From Azonexus sp. (GTDB lineage: Bacteria > Pseudomonadota > Gammaproteobacteria > Burkholderiales > Rhodocyclaceae): a stretch of 15,196 bases of DNA. The translations under genes were made by a program, and so were the position numbers. The DNA lies in contig JAITWU010000354.1 of NCBI GenBank assembly GCA_031285115.1, forward strand, positions 1-15,196, written 5' to 3'. Position 1 is the first letter of the stretch. Every line of letters starts with the position of its first letter. The notes beneath the pieces are model-generated. The model was not told the DNA's origin, searched no databases, and saw only the letters and a list, made by a program, of their open reading frames with translations. This document shows, one piece after another, positions 7,807 to 15,196 of the stretch.

Positions 7807-9732
7807 ATGAAAATTGCTTATCGCCCCCAATGCCTGATTGCGCTAACCGCTGCCGTGCTTGCCGGTTGCGCCGTGACCCCGCAGCCCATGACTCAGGAAG
7901 CCGTGCGCGAGCGTGTGCAGGCAGACCAGAGCCGCATCTACAGCAACCAGGAAGAGATTGCCGCGCCCATCGGGTTCGATGAAGCGCTGGCCCGCGCCCT
8001 CAAATACAACCTCGATTACCGCCTCAAGGTCATGGAATCGGCGGTCAATATCAGCATGGCCGAATTGAGCCGCTACGACATGTTGCCCAATATTCTGGTC
8101 TCGGCAGGCTACATGGCCCGCAACAATGACGCCGGGTCCACCAGTTACGATGTCGTCACGGGTCAGGACTTGTGGGGCGGCAATCCGACCAGTTCGCAGG
8201 AACGCCGCCGCCGCATCGCGGGGGCCGAGTTTTCCTGGAGCATCCTTGATTTTGGCGTCAGCTACTATCGCGCGCGGCAGCAGGCCGACCAGCTCTTGAT
8301 CAGCGAAGAGCGCCGCAAGCGGGTCATGCAGACCATTACCGAGGATATTCGTTCTGCTTACTGGCGAGCCGTCGGCGCTCAACGTCTGACGCAGCAGACC
8401 GAAAACCTGATCGAACGTGTCCGCGCCACGCTCGAACGTTCCCAGGAAGCTGAAAAAAAAGGGCTGTTGCCGCCCCGCGAGGCGCTCAATTACCAGCGTC
8501 AGTTGCTCGATGCCCTGGGCTTGCTGGCAACCCGCCGACAAGAGCTGGAGTACGCCAAACACGAACTGGCTGCCCTCATGAACATCCCGCCGGGCACGGC
8601 CTTCACCCTGCGCGAAGATGATGAACCTGCCTTGATGGGGGTGCCCGCCAATGTGGGTGAACTGGAGGACTTCGCCCTGAACCGGCGCTCCGAGTTGCGC
8701 GAGGAAGATTACCGCCGCCGGATCACCGCTGCGGATGCGCGGCGGCAGCTACTCTCCCTGCTGCCGAATTTGAGCCTGAGCGCCAATGCCCAGTACGACA
8801 CCAATCGCTATCTGTACAACAACAACTGGCTTGATTCCAGCCTGCGCGCCAGCTTCAACCTGATGCGGCTGGCTTCCTTGCCAGCCATGAACAAATCCCA
8901 GAAAGCGCAGGAGCAGCTCGATGATGCCCGGCGGCTGGCGTTGTCGATGGCGGTGCTCACCCAGGTGCGCGTCGCCCTTGAGCGTTACCGCATGTCGCTC
9001 AATGAACTGGATGTGGCGCGTGAATCAAGCCGGGTCGATCAGCGGCTGTTGAGTTTTTCCAAAGCGGCGCTCGTCACCCGCATGGAATCGGAGATGGATC
9101 TGGTTCGCGCCGAGGTGCGGGCGCTCAATTCCGATTACCAGCGCCACCTCGCTTATGCTCGCGCCCAGGCGGCTTTTGGCCGCATCTACAACTCGATCGG
9201 GCTGGAAGTGCTGCCCGATGAGGATTTTGAGCACCTGAGCGTTAGCGAACTGGCTGTCCGCCTTGCCAGTCATCTGCACCAGGCCGAAACGGAAACCTTC
9301 CCCAAACTGGCCGTTTTTGCTGCGCCGCCCCTGCCCAGCGTGCGGCTCGCCATTACGGCAGGGGAGGGGATGGGGGAGAAAGTCGGGGAGGGTTTGCCCG
9401 GCATCGACGACAAGCTATACGCCGCTGTGCGTCAGACCCTGGAGCGCAATCAGTTCAAATTGACCGACGCGCCCGGCGAGGGCATGACCTTGCAACTGGC
9501 GCTGAACCTGCCGCTTGCCGCTGACGGCACACGCAAGGCGAGCGCGGTGTGGACATTGCGCGGGGCCGATGGCGCGGTGATCGGTTCAGAAACCTACCGC
9601 AGCGTTCTGCCCGCCCATGTCACCGCCCGCATTCTGGCGGCGTTTGCCGAAGCAGCAACGTCCGCCCATCTGACCACCATCCAGGGCTGGCTGCATCAGC
9701 GCCCCAGTCCGCAAGCCACGGGCGATAAATGA
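7807..9732 (+). CDS. TolC-family outer-membrane efflux lipoprotein with C-terminal extension
   Basis: A 641-residue outer-membrane channel of the TolC/OEP type, which would carry exported protein across the outer membrane and periplasm. The start is followed by a basic, hydrophobic signal and a lipobox LAGC with Cys21, so a lipid-anchored mature protein is expected. Two repeats of long helices with short beta parts, as in the outer membrane efflux family, cover about residues 55-260 and 285-475; YRARQQADQLL and RSAYWRAVGAQRL are typical helical stretches. Family members are usually about 420-500 residues. Here about 160 extra residues (about 478-641) follow, with a Gly/Glu-rich spacer (519-530) and a small alpha/beta domain I do not recognise. 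The next gene overlaps by ATGA (9729-9732), so it is co-translated with the adaptors. The absence of an ABC exporter gene nearby is notable. Confidence 0.88.
   Translation: MKIAYRPQCLIALTAAVLAGCAVTPQPMTQEAVRERVQADQSRIYSNQEEIAAPIGFDEALARALKYNLDYRLKVMESAVNISMAELSRYDMLPNILVSAGYMARNNDAGSTSYDVVTGQDLWGGNPTSSQERRRRIAGAEFSWSILDFGVSYYRARQQADQLLISEERRKRVMQTITEDIRSAYWRAVGAQRLTQQTENLIERVRATLERSQEAEKKGLLPPREALNYQRQLLDALGLLATRRQELEYAKHELAALMNIPPGTAFTLREDDEPALMGVPANVGELEDFALNRRSELREEDYRRRITAADARRQLLSLLPNLSLSANAQYDTNRYLYNNNWLDSSLRASFNLMRLASLPAMNKSQKAQEQLDDARRLALSMAVLTQVRVALERYRMSLNELDVARESSRVDQRLLSFSKAALVTRMESEMDLVRAEVRALNSDYQRHLAYARAQAAFGRIYNSIGLEVLPDEDFEHLSVSELAVRLASHLHQAETETFPKLAVFAAPPLPSVRLAITAGEGMGEKVGEGLPGIDDKLYAAVRQTLERNQFKLTDAPGEGMTLQLALNLPLAADGTRKASAVWTLRGADGAVIGSETYRSVLPAHVTARILAAFAEAATSAHLTTIQGWLHQRPSPQATGDK
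9361..9392 (+). other. G-run tract inside the tolC-like gene
   Basis: Five runs of three to five G occur within 32 bases, encoding a Gly/Glu-rich hinge (residues 519-529, GEGMGEKVGEG). It interrupts otherwise ordinary coding sequence at the link between the channel and the C-terminal extension. One loop is 8 bases, so it only approximates a G-quadruplex motif. It may be a short in-frame insertion of an extragenic repeat; this is inference. Confidence 0.4.
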
Positions 9733-10544
9733 AAACGTCATCCACGCGACGGCCTGTTTTTGGCAAATTTTTGTCATTCGGCGCGAAGGGCGCGTTTTTG
9801 TGCGCGTTCTTGTGTACATTCCTGGCGGGGCAGGGCGTCTGGGCGCAGGGCGCGGCCAAACCTGCCGCCGCCCCGGATGCGACGCCGGTGCGCGTGCTGT
9901 TATCTCCGGCTCTGGAAACCACGCTGGTCAGCCAGATGCCCGGACGCATCATCGAAGTGAATGCGACGCTCGGCAAGGCGTTTACCAAGGGCAGCGTGCT
10001 GGTGCGCTTCGATTGCGCCGAACAGCAGGCCCGCGCCGCCATGAGCCAGGCCGAACGCGCCAGCGCCGAGCAGGAACTGGAAGGCAAGCTGCGCTTGCAG
10101 GGGATGCATCAGGCGACCGAACTGGAGGTCGGGCTGGCGGCGAGCGCCGCAGAGCGGGCGCGGGCGCAAGTCAATATGTATAAGGCGCAGCTTGGCTTTT
10201 GCAGCGTCACCGCGCCTTTTTCGGGACGCGCCGCCAAGGTGCTGGTGCGCCAGTTTCAGGGCGTGGCGGCCAGCCAGCCCTTGCTCGAAATTGTCAGTGA
10301 CGGCCCGCTCAAATTCCGCCTCAATGTGCCGGGGGCCTGGCTGCGCTGGCTCAAAACCGGGACCGTTTTTGATGTCGCCATTGACGAAACCGGCAAGACT
10401 TATGGCGCTCGCGTCACCGCGATCAATGCCCGGGTCGATGCCGTGAGCCAGACGGTGGAACTGGAAGCCAGCCTCGCGGCGCGCGCGCCTGAACTGTTGC
10501 CCGGCATGAGCGGCAATGCCCGCTTCAACCCGCCCGCGCCATGA
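9729..10544 (+). CDS. Periplasmic HlyD/RND-type adaptor, short
   Basis: A 271-residue periplasmic adaptor (membrane fusion protein), expected to link an inner-membrane partner to the TolC-type channel. It starts with a signal peptide: basic residues to 20, a hydrophobic core 21-37 and probable cleavage after VWA39. A lipoyl-like half-motif (about 60-85, GRIIEVNATLGKAFTKGSVL) leads into a short Ala/Glu-rich hairpin (about 90-145), the returning lipoyl half (VTAPFSGRAAKVLV) and a beta-barrel to the end. Typical HlyD or RND adaptors are about 350-450 residues, so this is a compact form without a membrane anchor. Its ATG lies in the ATGA overlap with the upstream stop, and its own stop overlaps the next start the same way, so translational coupling is likely. 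No lipobox fits its cysteines (25, 29). Confidence 0.85.
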   Translation: MKTSSTRRPVFGKFLSFGAKGAFLCAFLCTFLAGQGVWAQGAAKPAAAPDATPVRVLLSPALETTLVSQMPGRIIEVNATLGKAFTKGSVLVRFDCAEQQARAAMSQAERASAEQELEGKLRLQGMHQATELEVGLAASAAERARAQVNMYKAQLGFCSVTAPFSGRAAKVLVRQFQGVAASQPLLEIVSDGPLKFRLNVPGAWLRWLKTGTVFDVAIDETGKTYGARVTAINARVDAVSQTVELEASLAARAPELLPGMSGNARFNPPAP

Positions 10545-11926
10545 GCGGGAGCGGGAACGAAGCCGGGGACGAAACAGGGAACGAACCGGCGGGATCGTGG
10601 CCCCTCTACGCCAGTCTGCAACGCCAGGCCATGCAGGCGGAAGATATAGCCGCCCTGGGTTTTGTCGCGGCTAACGAAACCTGGCATCTGGCCCCTTACC
10701 AGCAGGCTTTTGTCTGTCTGGTCGATGCGCTGGGCCGTTTGCAGGTGCAAACGGTGTCCGGCCTCATCAGCGCCCACGAGTCCACGCCCTTCCTCCAGTG
10801 GGTGCAAAAGGTTGGCGCTGACCGTCTGGCGGCTTCTCCAGCGCAGCCCGGCTCGCCCGCGCAGCCCTTTACGGCGGTTGATCTGCCCGCTGACCTCGCG
10901 GCCTCCTGGCAGGAATGGTGGCCCGCCCATGCCCTGTGTCTGCCGCTCGATACCTTGAATGGCGAGCGTGTCGGCGCTTTGCTGCTCACTGCCGAACAGC
11001 CCTGGAGCGAAATCCAGCGCCATTGGCTGCAACTCCTGCGTGACACCTATGCCTGGGGGTTTGCCCACCTGCGCGGCAGGCCCCTGCGCTGGCGCGCTCA
11101 TTGGCAGAAGTGGAAAGAACAGCCCCGGCGTCTCCGGTGGCTGGCCGCAGGCATTGTCGCCGTGCTGCTATTGCCGGTGCGCATTTCGGTGCTGGCCCCG
11201 GCGGAAGTCATCGCCCTTCATGCCGAAGCCATCGCCGCTCCGGCGGATGGCGTTGTCAAAACCTTTGCTGTCGAACCCAACCACCGCGTCCATGCGGGCG
11301 ACCTCTTGCTGTCGCTTGACGATACCACCTTGCGTAATCGCTTCGCCGTGGCGACCGAGGCGCTCGCCGTCGCCAGAGCCGATGCGCTGGCGGCCCAGCA
11401 AAAAGCCTTTGACCAGACCCAGAGCCGCGCCGACCTCGCTACCTTGCAGGGCCGAGTGCGGGAACGCAGCGCCGAGCTGGCTTACCTTCAGGAATCGTTG
11501 CAGCGGCTTGAGGTGCGCGCGCCAGCCGATGGCCTCTTCGTCTATGGCGACGCCAACGATTGGCTGGGCAAGCCGGTGATGACTGGCGAGCGGCTGGGGC
11601 AACTGGCGCAGCCCGATGATCTCGGCGTTTTGGTGTGGCTGCCGGTGCCGGACGCCATCAACCTGCGCGAAGGCGCGGAAATGAAAGTCTTTTTGCAGGC
11701 GCATCCCTTGAGCGCCTTGCCAGCGGTTCTCGAACAAACGAGCTATCAGGCGAGTCTCTCGCCCGAAGGCGTCGCCAGCTACCACATCCGGGGGCGGCTC
11801 ACCGATGGCGATGCGGAACATATCGGCCTGCGCGGCGTCGCCAAGGTGTACGGCGACCGTTATCCGCTGATCTACTGGATATTCCGCCGTCCGCTGGGTG
11901 CGCTGCGGCAATGGCTCGGCCTGTGA
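10541..11926 (+). CDS. Inner-membrane HlyD-type adaptor with N-terminal GAF-like domain
   Basis: A 461-residue adaptor with two parts. Residues about 20-180 look like a cytoplasmic GAF-type sensor domain (LYASLQRQ and the conserved LCLPLDTLNGERVGALLL region). One membrane helix follows (about 199-215, after basic KEQPRRLRW). The periplasmic part has a lipoyl half (about 230-255, ADGVVKTFAVEPNHRVHAGD), a coiled-coil hairpin (about 265-325), the second lipoyl half (RAPADGLFVYGD) and a barrel region. A GAF-like domain on an adaptor suggests a cytoplasmic signal could gate export, but no ligand residues can be assigned. It is translationally coupled on both sides (ATGA with the gene before, TGATG with the gene after). 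I infer it works with the other two lipoyl modules of this operon. The GAF assignment is weaker than the HlyD one. Confidence 0.82.
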   Translation: MSGSGNEAGDETGNEPAGSWPLYASLQRQAMQAEDIAALGFVAANETWHLAPYQQAFVCLVDALGRLQVQTVSGLISAHESTPFLQWVQKVGADRLAASPAQPGSPAQPFTAVDLPADLAASWQEWWPAHALCLPLDTLNGERVGALLLTAEQPWSEIQRHWLQLLRDTYAWGFAHLRGRPLRWRAHWQKWKEQPRRLRWLAAGIVAVLLLPVRISVLAPAEVIALHAEAIAAPADGVVKTFAVEPNHRVHAGDLLLSLDDTTLRNRFAVATEALAVARADALAAQQKAFDQTQSRADLATLQGRVRERSAELAYLQESLQRLEVRAPADGLFVYGDANDWLGKPVMTGERLGQLAQPDDLGVLVWLPVPDAINLREGAEMKVFLQAHPLSALPAVLEQTSYQASLSPEGVASYHIRGRLTDGDAEHIGLRGVAKVYGDRYPLIYWIFRRPLGALRQWLGL

Positions 11927-14055
11927 TGAGCGCGCCGCTTTCACCGTCCTCGCCGCCGCCGCTGGACGATCTGCCGCCCTTGCGGCCTGATCTGCAAATC
12001 CTGCCCGCCGGACATGACCGTGACGGCGCGCCCGTCTGGACACTGCAAGACCCCGTGAACAACCAGTTCTACCGGCTGGGCTGGGTCGAATTTGAATTGC
12101 TTGCGCACTGGTCGGCAGGAAACGTCGATGAGGTTCTGCGCCAGGTGGCGGCGGCTACCCTGCTGCGACCGAGGCGGGAAGAAATCGAGGCGCTGCACCA
12201 GTTTTTGACGCAACACCAACTGCTGGAGATCCATACGCCCGAGCACACCCGCATGTTGCAGAATCTGCGCCAGAAGAGCCGCGCCAGCCGCGTGAACTGG
12301 CTGCTGCATCATTATCTGTTTTTCCGCTTGCCGCTGGTGCGGCCCGCTGCCGCGCTGGCGCGTCTGGCCCCGTGGCTGGGCTGGATTTTCACCGCGTGGA
12401 CAGCCAGCGTGGTGCTTGGCCTTTCCGTGATCGGGCTGGGACTGACCATCCGCCAGTGGGACAGTTTTGCCGCCACATTCGCCCAATCTCTTTCGCCCGC
12501 CGGTTTTTTCAGTTATCTGGTCGCCCTTGCCGTAACCAAGAGCGTGCATGAGCTGGGACACGCCCTGACCGCCACCCGCTACGGTGTGCGCGTCGCCCAT
12601 ATGGGCGTGGCTTTTCTCGTGATGTGGCCGATGCTCTATACCGACACCACAGAATCCTGGCGGCTCGCCGACCGTCGCCAGCGGCTGGCGATTGCCTCGG
12701 CGGGCTTTGTCAGCGAACTGGCGCTGGCCGGGCTGGCGACGCTGGCCTGGCATCTGGTTGGCGACGGGCCGCTCAAGGAAGCCCTGTTCTTTCTGGCGAC
12801 GACGGCCTGGGTCATTTCCCTGATGCTCAACGTCAGCCCCTTCATGCGTTTTGATGGCTATTTCGTGCTCTCGGACGCGCTCGATGTGCCCAATCTGCAC
12901 GAGCGGGCATTCGCGCTCGCCCGCGCCCAGCTTCGCCGCGTCGCCCTGGGCCTCGCCGAACCGGAGCCGGAAGCCCTGCCGCCTCGCTTGCGCTGGTTCC
13001 TGATCGCCTTTGCCTGGGTCACCTGGATTTACCGGCTCATCGTATTTACGGGTATCGCCATCATGGTGTACCTGTTTTTCTTCAAGCTCCTGGGCTTGAT
13101 CCTCTTCATGGTCGAAATCTGGTGGTTCGTCGCCCGCCCTGTCTGGCGCGAGCTGCGCTACTGGAATGAGCGGCGCGAGCAGGTCTCCGCCACCCGCCGG
13201 ACGGCGCTGCTGGCGGCTCTCGCCGCAGTCATCGCCGTCGCCCTCCTGCCTTGGCCAACGCCGGTGCGGGCGACGGCCTGGCATTATCCCGGCCAAAGCG
13301 TCACGCTCTATAGCCCGCTGCCTGCGCGGGTGCAGTTTCTGGCCCAGCCGGGTGGCCGGTTTTCCGCTGGCGCGCCATTGCTGACGCTCGACCAGCCGGA
13401 TTTGAGTTATCGCGCTGAACGCGCAGCGGTCACGCGGGAGACCGTCGATGCCGAGTGGCGCAGCGTCGCATCCCTGGATGATGGTCTGGAGCGTCTGCCG
13501 CTGGTCTTGCAGGGGCGGGCGCTGCGGGCAGCCGAATGGCAGGCCGAGGTTGCCGAGGGCAAGCGCCTGACCCTGACTGCGCCCTTCGACGGCAGACTGA
13601 CCGATGTAGACCCGAATATCGCAATCGGCGCCTGGGTCAGCCCGCGTCAGCCGGTCGCCAGCCTGATCGGCCCCGGCCCCTGGCTGGCCGAAGCCTTCGT
13701 CAGTCAAAGCGAGTTGCCACGGCTGCGGACAGGCGCCACGGTTCACTACTATCCAGTCAACCAGCCGGGCGCGGCCTGGGTCGCCAGGGTGGTGGATATT
13801 GAAAACACCAAGCTCTCCTTGTTGCCTCACCCCATGCTGGCGGCCAGTCACGGCGGCCCCTTGCCGACGCTGGCCGATGCGCGCGCGCCCTTGCGCCCGC
13901 GCGACAGTCTCTACCGCGTGCGGCTGGCGCTCGACGGCGAGCCGCCCGCCACCGTTGGCTGGGGGAATGCCGTGTTGACTGCCGAGCCGCGTAGCTGGTT
14001 GATCGAGCAACTCAAGCCGCTAACCATCGTGCTCATCCGCGAGCTTGTTTTTTAG
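11926..14055 (+). CDS. PqqD-like / M50 (site-2 protease type) / HlyD fusion membrane protein
   Basis: A 709-residue polytopic inner-membrane protein with three parts. Residues about 15-110 resemble a PqqD-type peptide-binding fold (VWTLQDPVNNQFYRLG). The membrane core (about 150-405) carries the M50 zinc motif HELGH (208-212) and NVSPFMRFDG (302-311) with the third ligand Asp310, so the catalytic set is complete. After a last helix (about 426-444) comes a periplasmic lipoyl/HlyD-type domain. Related M50-HlyD fusions occur beside exporters of peptides and large proteins. The start at 11926 is chosen because it forms TGATG with the upstream stop; an ATG at 11911 in the same frame is possible. 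As the last gene of the operon it may process a leader or act as the inner-membrane part of the exporter; neither is proven. The frame is open well upstream (to 11635), but that reading overlaps the previous gene. Confidence 0.88.
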   Translation: MSAPLSPSSPPPLDDLPPLRPDLQILPAGHDRDGAPVWTLQDPVNNQFYRLGWVEFELLAHWSAGNVDEVLRQVAAATLLRPRREEIEALHQFLTQHQLLEIHTPEHTRMLQNLRQKSRASRVNWLLHHYLFFRLPLVRPAAALARLAPWLGWIFTAWTASVVLGLSVIGLGLTIRQWDSFAATFAQSLSPAGFFSYLVALAVTKSVHELGHALTATRYGVRVAHMGVAFLVMWPMLYTDTTESWRLADRRQRLAIASAGFVSELALAGLATLAWHLVGDGPLKEALFFLATTAWVISLMLNVSPFMRFDGYFVLSDALDVPNLHERAFALARAQLRRVALGLAEPEPEALPPRLRWFLIAFAWVTWIYRLIVFTGIAIMVYLFFFKLLGLILFMVEIWWFVARPVWRELRYWNERREQVSATRRTALLAALAAVIAVALLPWPTPVRATAWHYPGQSVTLYSPLPARVQFLAQPGGRFSAGAPLLTLDQPDLSYRAERAAVTRETVDAEWRSVASLDDGLERLPLVLQGRALRAAEWQAEVAEGKRLTLTAPFDGRLTDVDPNIAIGAWVSPRQPVASLIGPGPWLAEAFVSQSELPRLRTGATVHYYPVNQPGAAWVARVVDIENTKLSLLPHPMLAASHGGPLPTLADARAPLRPRDSLYRVRLALDGEPPATVGWGNAVLTAEPRSWLIEQLKPLTIVLIRELVF

Positions 14056-14062
14056 CCATTGG

Positions 14063-14084
14063 CGTTGGCGCTGCAACGGCTTTT
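14063..14084 (+). terminator. Weak hairpin with T-run after the export operon
   Basis: CGTTG (14063-14067) and CAACG (14074-14078) form a 5-bp stem with a 6-base loop, and GCTTTT follows. It lies 8 bases after the stop of the M50 gene, between the export operon and the rpsB promoter. The stem is short, so termination may be leaky. Confidence 0.3.
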
Positions 14085-14106
14085 CCTTCCGCCACAAAAG
14101 GATCGC

Positions 14107-14115
14107 TGCTATAAT
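14107..14115 (+). promoter_or_regulatory. rpsB promoter, extended -10 type
   Basis: TGCTATAAT holds a perfect TATAAT (14110-14115) preceded by TGN, the extended -10 signature. There is no good -35 at 16-18 bases (TTCCGC at the right place), which is normal for extended -10 promoters. Transcription should start near 14122. The rpsB promoter of gammaproteobacteria is also known to be of the extended -10 kind. Confidence 0.8.
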
Positions 14116-14121
14116 TGCAAA

Positions 14122-14276
14122 GTTTTTCCCGGCGCTCGTGGCCGGAAAGAACGGTTGCCAGCAAGTCGCTGGCGGCAAAATCCACACATCCGCCGATTAA
14201 GGGTGCGGGCCGGAAGAACTTCAATGGCGCGCGTTGGCGGCGGGTGGCGGTTCAACCCTTAAAGGAGTTTTTGAGA
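14122..14276 (+). promoter_or_regulatory. Structured 5' leader of rpsB
   Basis: About 155 bases of probable untranslated leader. A hairpin near the 5' end pairs a TTTCC/GGC arm with GCCGGAAA around GCTCGTG, with one bulged C. Further down, TTAAGGGT (14197-14204) is perfectly complementary to ACCCTTAA (14255-14262), whose last bases touch the Shine-Dalgarno (AAGGAG 14262-14267). In E. coli the rpsB leader mediates S2 autoregulation; a similar role here is inference. Confidence 0.55.
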
Positions 14277-15023
14277 ATGTCCGTAACCATGCGTGAAATG
14301 CTGGAGGCCGGTGTCCATTTCGGCCATCAGACCCGTTTTTGGTCGCCCAGGATGGCCCCGTACATCTTTGGCGCCCGTAACAAAATCCACATCGTCAACC
14401 TTGAAAAGACCCTGGCCAAGTACAACGAAGCCATGTCTTTCGTCAAAAAACTGTCCGGCAATCGCGGCAATATCCTGTTTGTCGGCACCAAGCGCCAGGC
14501 GCGTGAAATCATCGCTGAAGAAGCGCAGCGCGCTGGCGCGCCTTTCGTCGACCAGCGTTGGCTGGGCGGCATGTTGACCAATTTCAAGACGGTCAAAAGC
14601 TCGATCAAGCGTTTGAAAGATATGGAACTGGCCGTCGAGGCGGGCGAACTGGAAAAGATGCCGAAGAAAGAGGCGCTGACTTTCCGCCGCGAACTGGAAA
14701 AGCTGCAAAAATCCATCGGCGGCATCAAGGAGATGTCCGGTCTGCCGGACGCCATTTTCGTCATCGACGTCGGCTATCACAAAATCGCCATTACCGAGGC
14801 TGAAAAGCTCGGTATTCCGGTCATCGGCGTGGTCGATACCAACCACAGCCCGGAGGGCGTCGCTTACGTCATCCCCGGTAACGACGACTCTTCCCGCGCC
14901 ATTCAGTTGTATGCCCGCGGCGTTGCCGACGCCATTCTCGAAGGCCGCAGCCAGGTCATCCACGAAATTACGGCGGCGGGCGACGACGAGTTTGTCGAAG
15001 TCGAGGAAGAAGCCGCCGAGTAA
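14277..15023 (+). CDS. rpsB: 30S ribosomal protein S2
   Basis: A 248-residue complete S2, a protein of the small ribosomal subunit that binds 16S rRNA and is needed for S1 to join. The family start is clear: [12 protein letters not shown] then [10 protein letters not shown]. The middle holds the basic, helical coiled region (about 100-160), and late comes the S2 signature [20 protein letters not shown]. The acidic Glu-rich C-terminus is common in proteobacteria. AAGGAG lies 9 bases before ATG 14277. The frame is open 54 codons further upstream, but that is promoter and leader, and the family N-terminus begins at 14277. Length agrees with the family (E. coli 241). It forms an operon with tsf, 63 bases downstream. 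Confidence 0.98.
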   Translation: MSVTMREMLEAGVHFGHQTRFWSPRMAPYIFGARNKIHIVNLEKTLAKYNEAMSFVKKLSGNRGNILFVGTKRQAREIIAEEAQRAGAPFVDQRWLGGMLTNFKTVKSSIKRLKDMELAVEAGELEKMPKKEALTFRRELEKLQKSIGGIKEMSGLPDAIFVIDVGYHKIAITEAEKLGIPVIGVVDTNHSPEGVAYVIPGNDDSSRAIQLYARGVADAILEGRSQVIHEITAAGDDEFVEVEEEAAE

Positions 15024-15034
15024 GGCGCATATAA

Positions 15035-15065
15035 CGGCGGGAGCCTCGCGGCTGCCGCCGGTTTT
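15035..15065 (+). terminator. Attenuator-like hairpin between rpsB and tsf
   Basis: CGGCGG (15035-15040) pairs with CCGCCG (15055-15060); inside, AGCC (15042-15045) pairs with GGCT (15050-15053) around a TCGC loop, with one G-G mismatch. GTTTT follows, a short T-run. An attenuator is known between rpsB and tsf in E. coli, lowering tsf relative to rpsB; the same role is likely here. Confidence 0.6.
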
Positions 15066-15086
15066 ACCGATTCAGGAGAGAAATAA

Positions 15087-15196
15087 ATGGCGGCAATTAC
15101 CGCAAGCATGGTGGCAGAACTGCGCGGCAAGACCGACGCACCGATGATGGAATGTAAAAAGGCGCTGACCGAGGCCGATGGCGACATGGCCAAGGC
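15087..15196 (+). CDS. tsf: Elongation factor Ts, N-terminal part (cut by window end)
   Basis: The first 36 codons of EF-Ts, the guanine nucleotide exchange factor that recycles EF-Tu. It opens with [13 protein letters not shown] and continues into the conserved [12 protein letters not shown] block of the N-terminal EF-Tu-binding module. AGGAG (15074-15078) lies 8 bases before ATG 15087. The gene runs off the right edge, so it is truncated by the window and not by mutation. Placement straight after rpsB is the usual order in bacteria. Confidence 0.96.
   Translation, partial: MAAITASMVAELRGKTDAPMMECKKALTEADGDMAK

Noticed and set aside
9361..9392. Clear G-quadruplex regulatory element
   Set aside because: One loop needs 8 bases and the tract lies in coding sequence explaining a Gly/Glu hinge, so a regulatory claim is not supported.
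11941..14010. Very long open frame (about 689 codons) on the - strand opposite the M50 gene
   Set aside because: Its product is low-complexity, with no recognisable domain. It exactly mirrors a GC-rich gene with strong codon bias, the usual cause of long antisense frames.
14115..14276. N-terminal extension of S2 by 54 codons
   Set aside because: It starts inside the promoter -10 element, and the family N-terminus and Shine-Dalgarno are at 14277.

Overview
The window (about 15.2 kb, all recognisable genes on the + strand) looks like a GC-rich proteobacterial chromosome, most likely a betaproteobacterium. The evidence is the rpsB-tsf pair at the right end, whose S2 and EF-Ts sequences look betaproteobacterial, and the generally GC-rich coding sequence. 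The exact genus cannot be told from the sequence alone; a Rhodocyclales-like organism is a guess.

Layout. 1-420 is non-coding: GC-rich palindromes of the REP type (27-71, 151-168) are followed by a very AT-rich promoter-like island (about 325-420) that holds a 16-bp inverted repeat and a 16-bp perfect palindrome. 580-7716 encodes a 2378-residue repetitive surface or secreted protein. It begins with a LEPR-XLL-type leader, continues with a metalloprotease-like module and a long stack of VCBS/cadherin-like/T1SS-143-like beta domains, and ends in an Ala/Pro-rich tail with a duplicated SLHVL-x-AV-x-EV motif. A strong hairpin (7729-7765) with a T-rich tail separates it from a tightly coupled four-gene export operon (7807-14055). 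That operon encodes an outer-membrane TolC-type lipoprotein with a C-terminal extension, a short periplasmic HlyD-type adaptor, a membrane-anchored HlyD-type adaptor with a cytoplasmic GAF-like domain, and a polytopic M50 (site-2-protease-type) protein with a PqqD-like N-terminus and a HlyD-type C-terminus. These genes overlap as ATGA, ATGA and TGATG. The housekeeping rpsB-tsf operon follows, with an extended -10 promoter, a structured leader, complete rpsB, an attenuator-like hairpin and the first 36 codons of tsf.

How it may work (inference). The four export genes supply an outer-membrane channel, three lipoyl/barrel adaptor modules and an inner-membrane zinc-protease-like protein, but no ABC ATPase, which a classical type 1 secretion system would have. 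The adhesin has neither RTX nonapeptide repeats nor an ordinary Sec signal peptide; it has the LEPR-XLL leader instead. The attractive reading is a non-canonical, type-1-like export machine dedicated to the adjacent LEPR-XLL protein, in which the PqqD-like domain or the M50 site handles the leader. I know of no experimental description of such a system, but I could not search for one.
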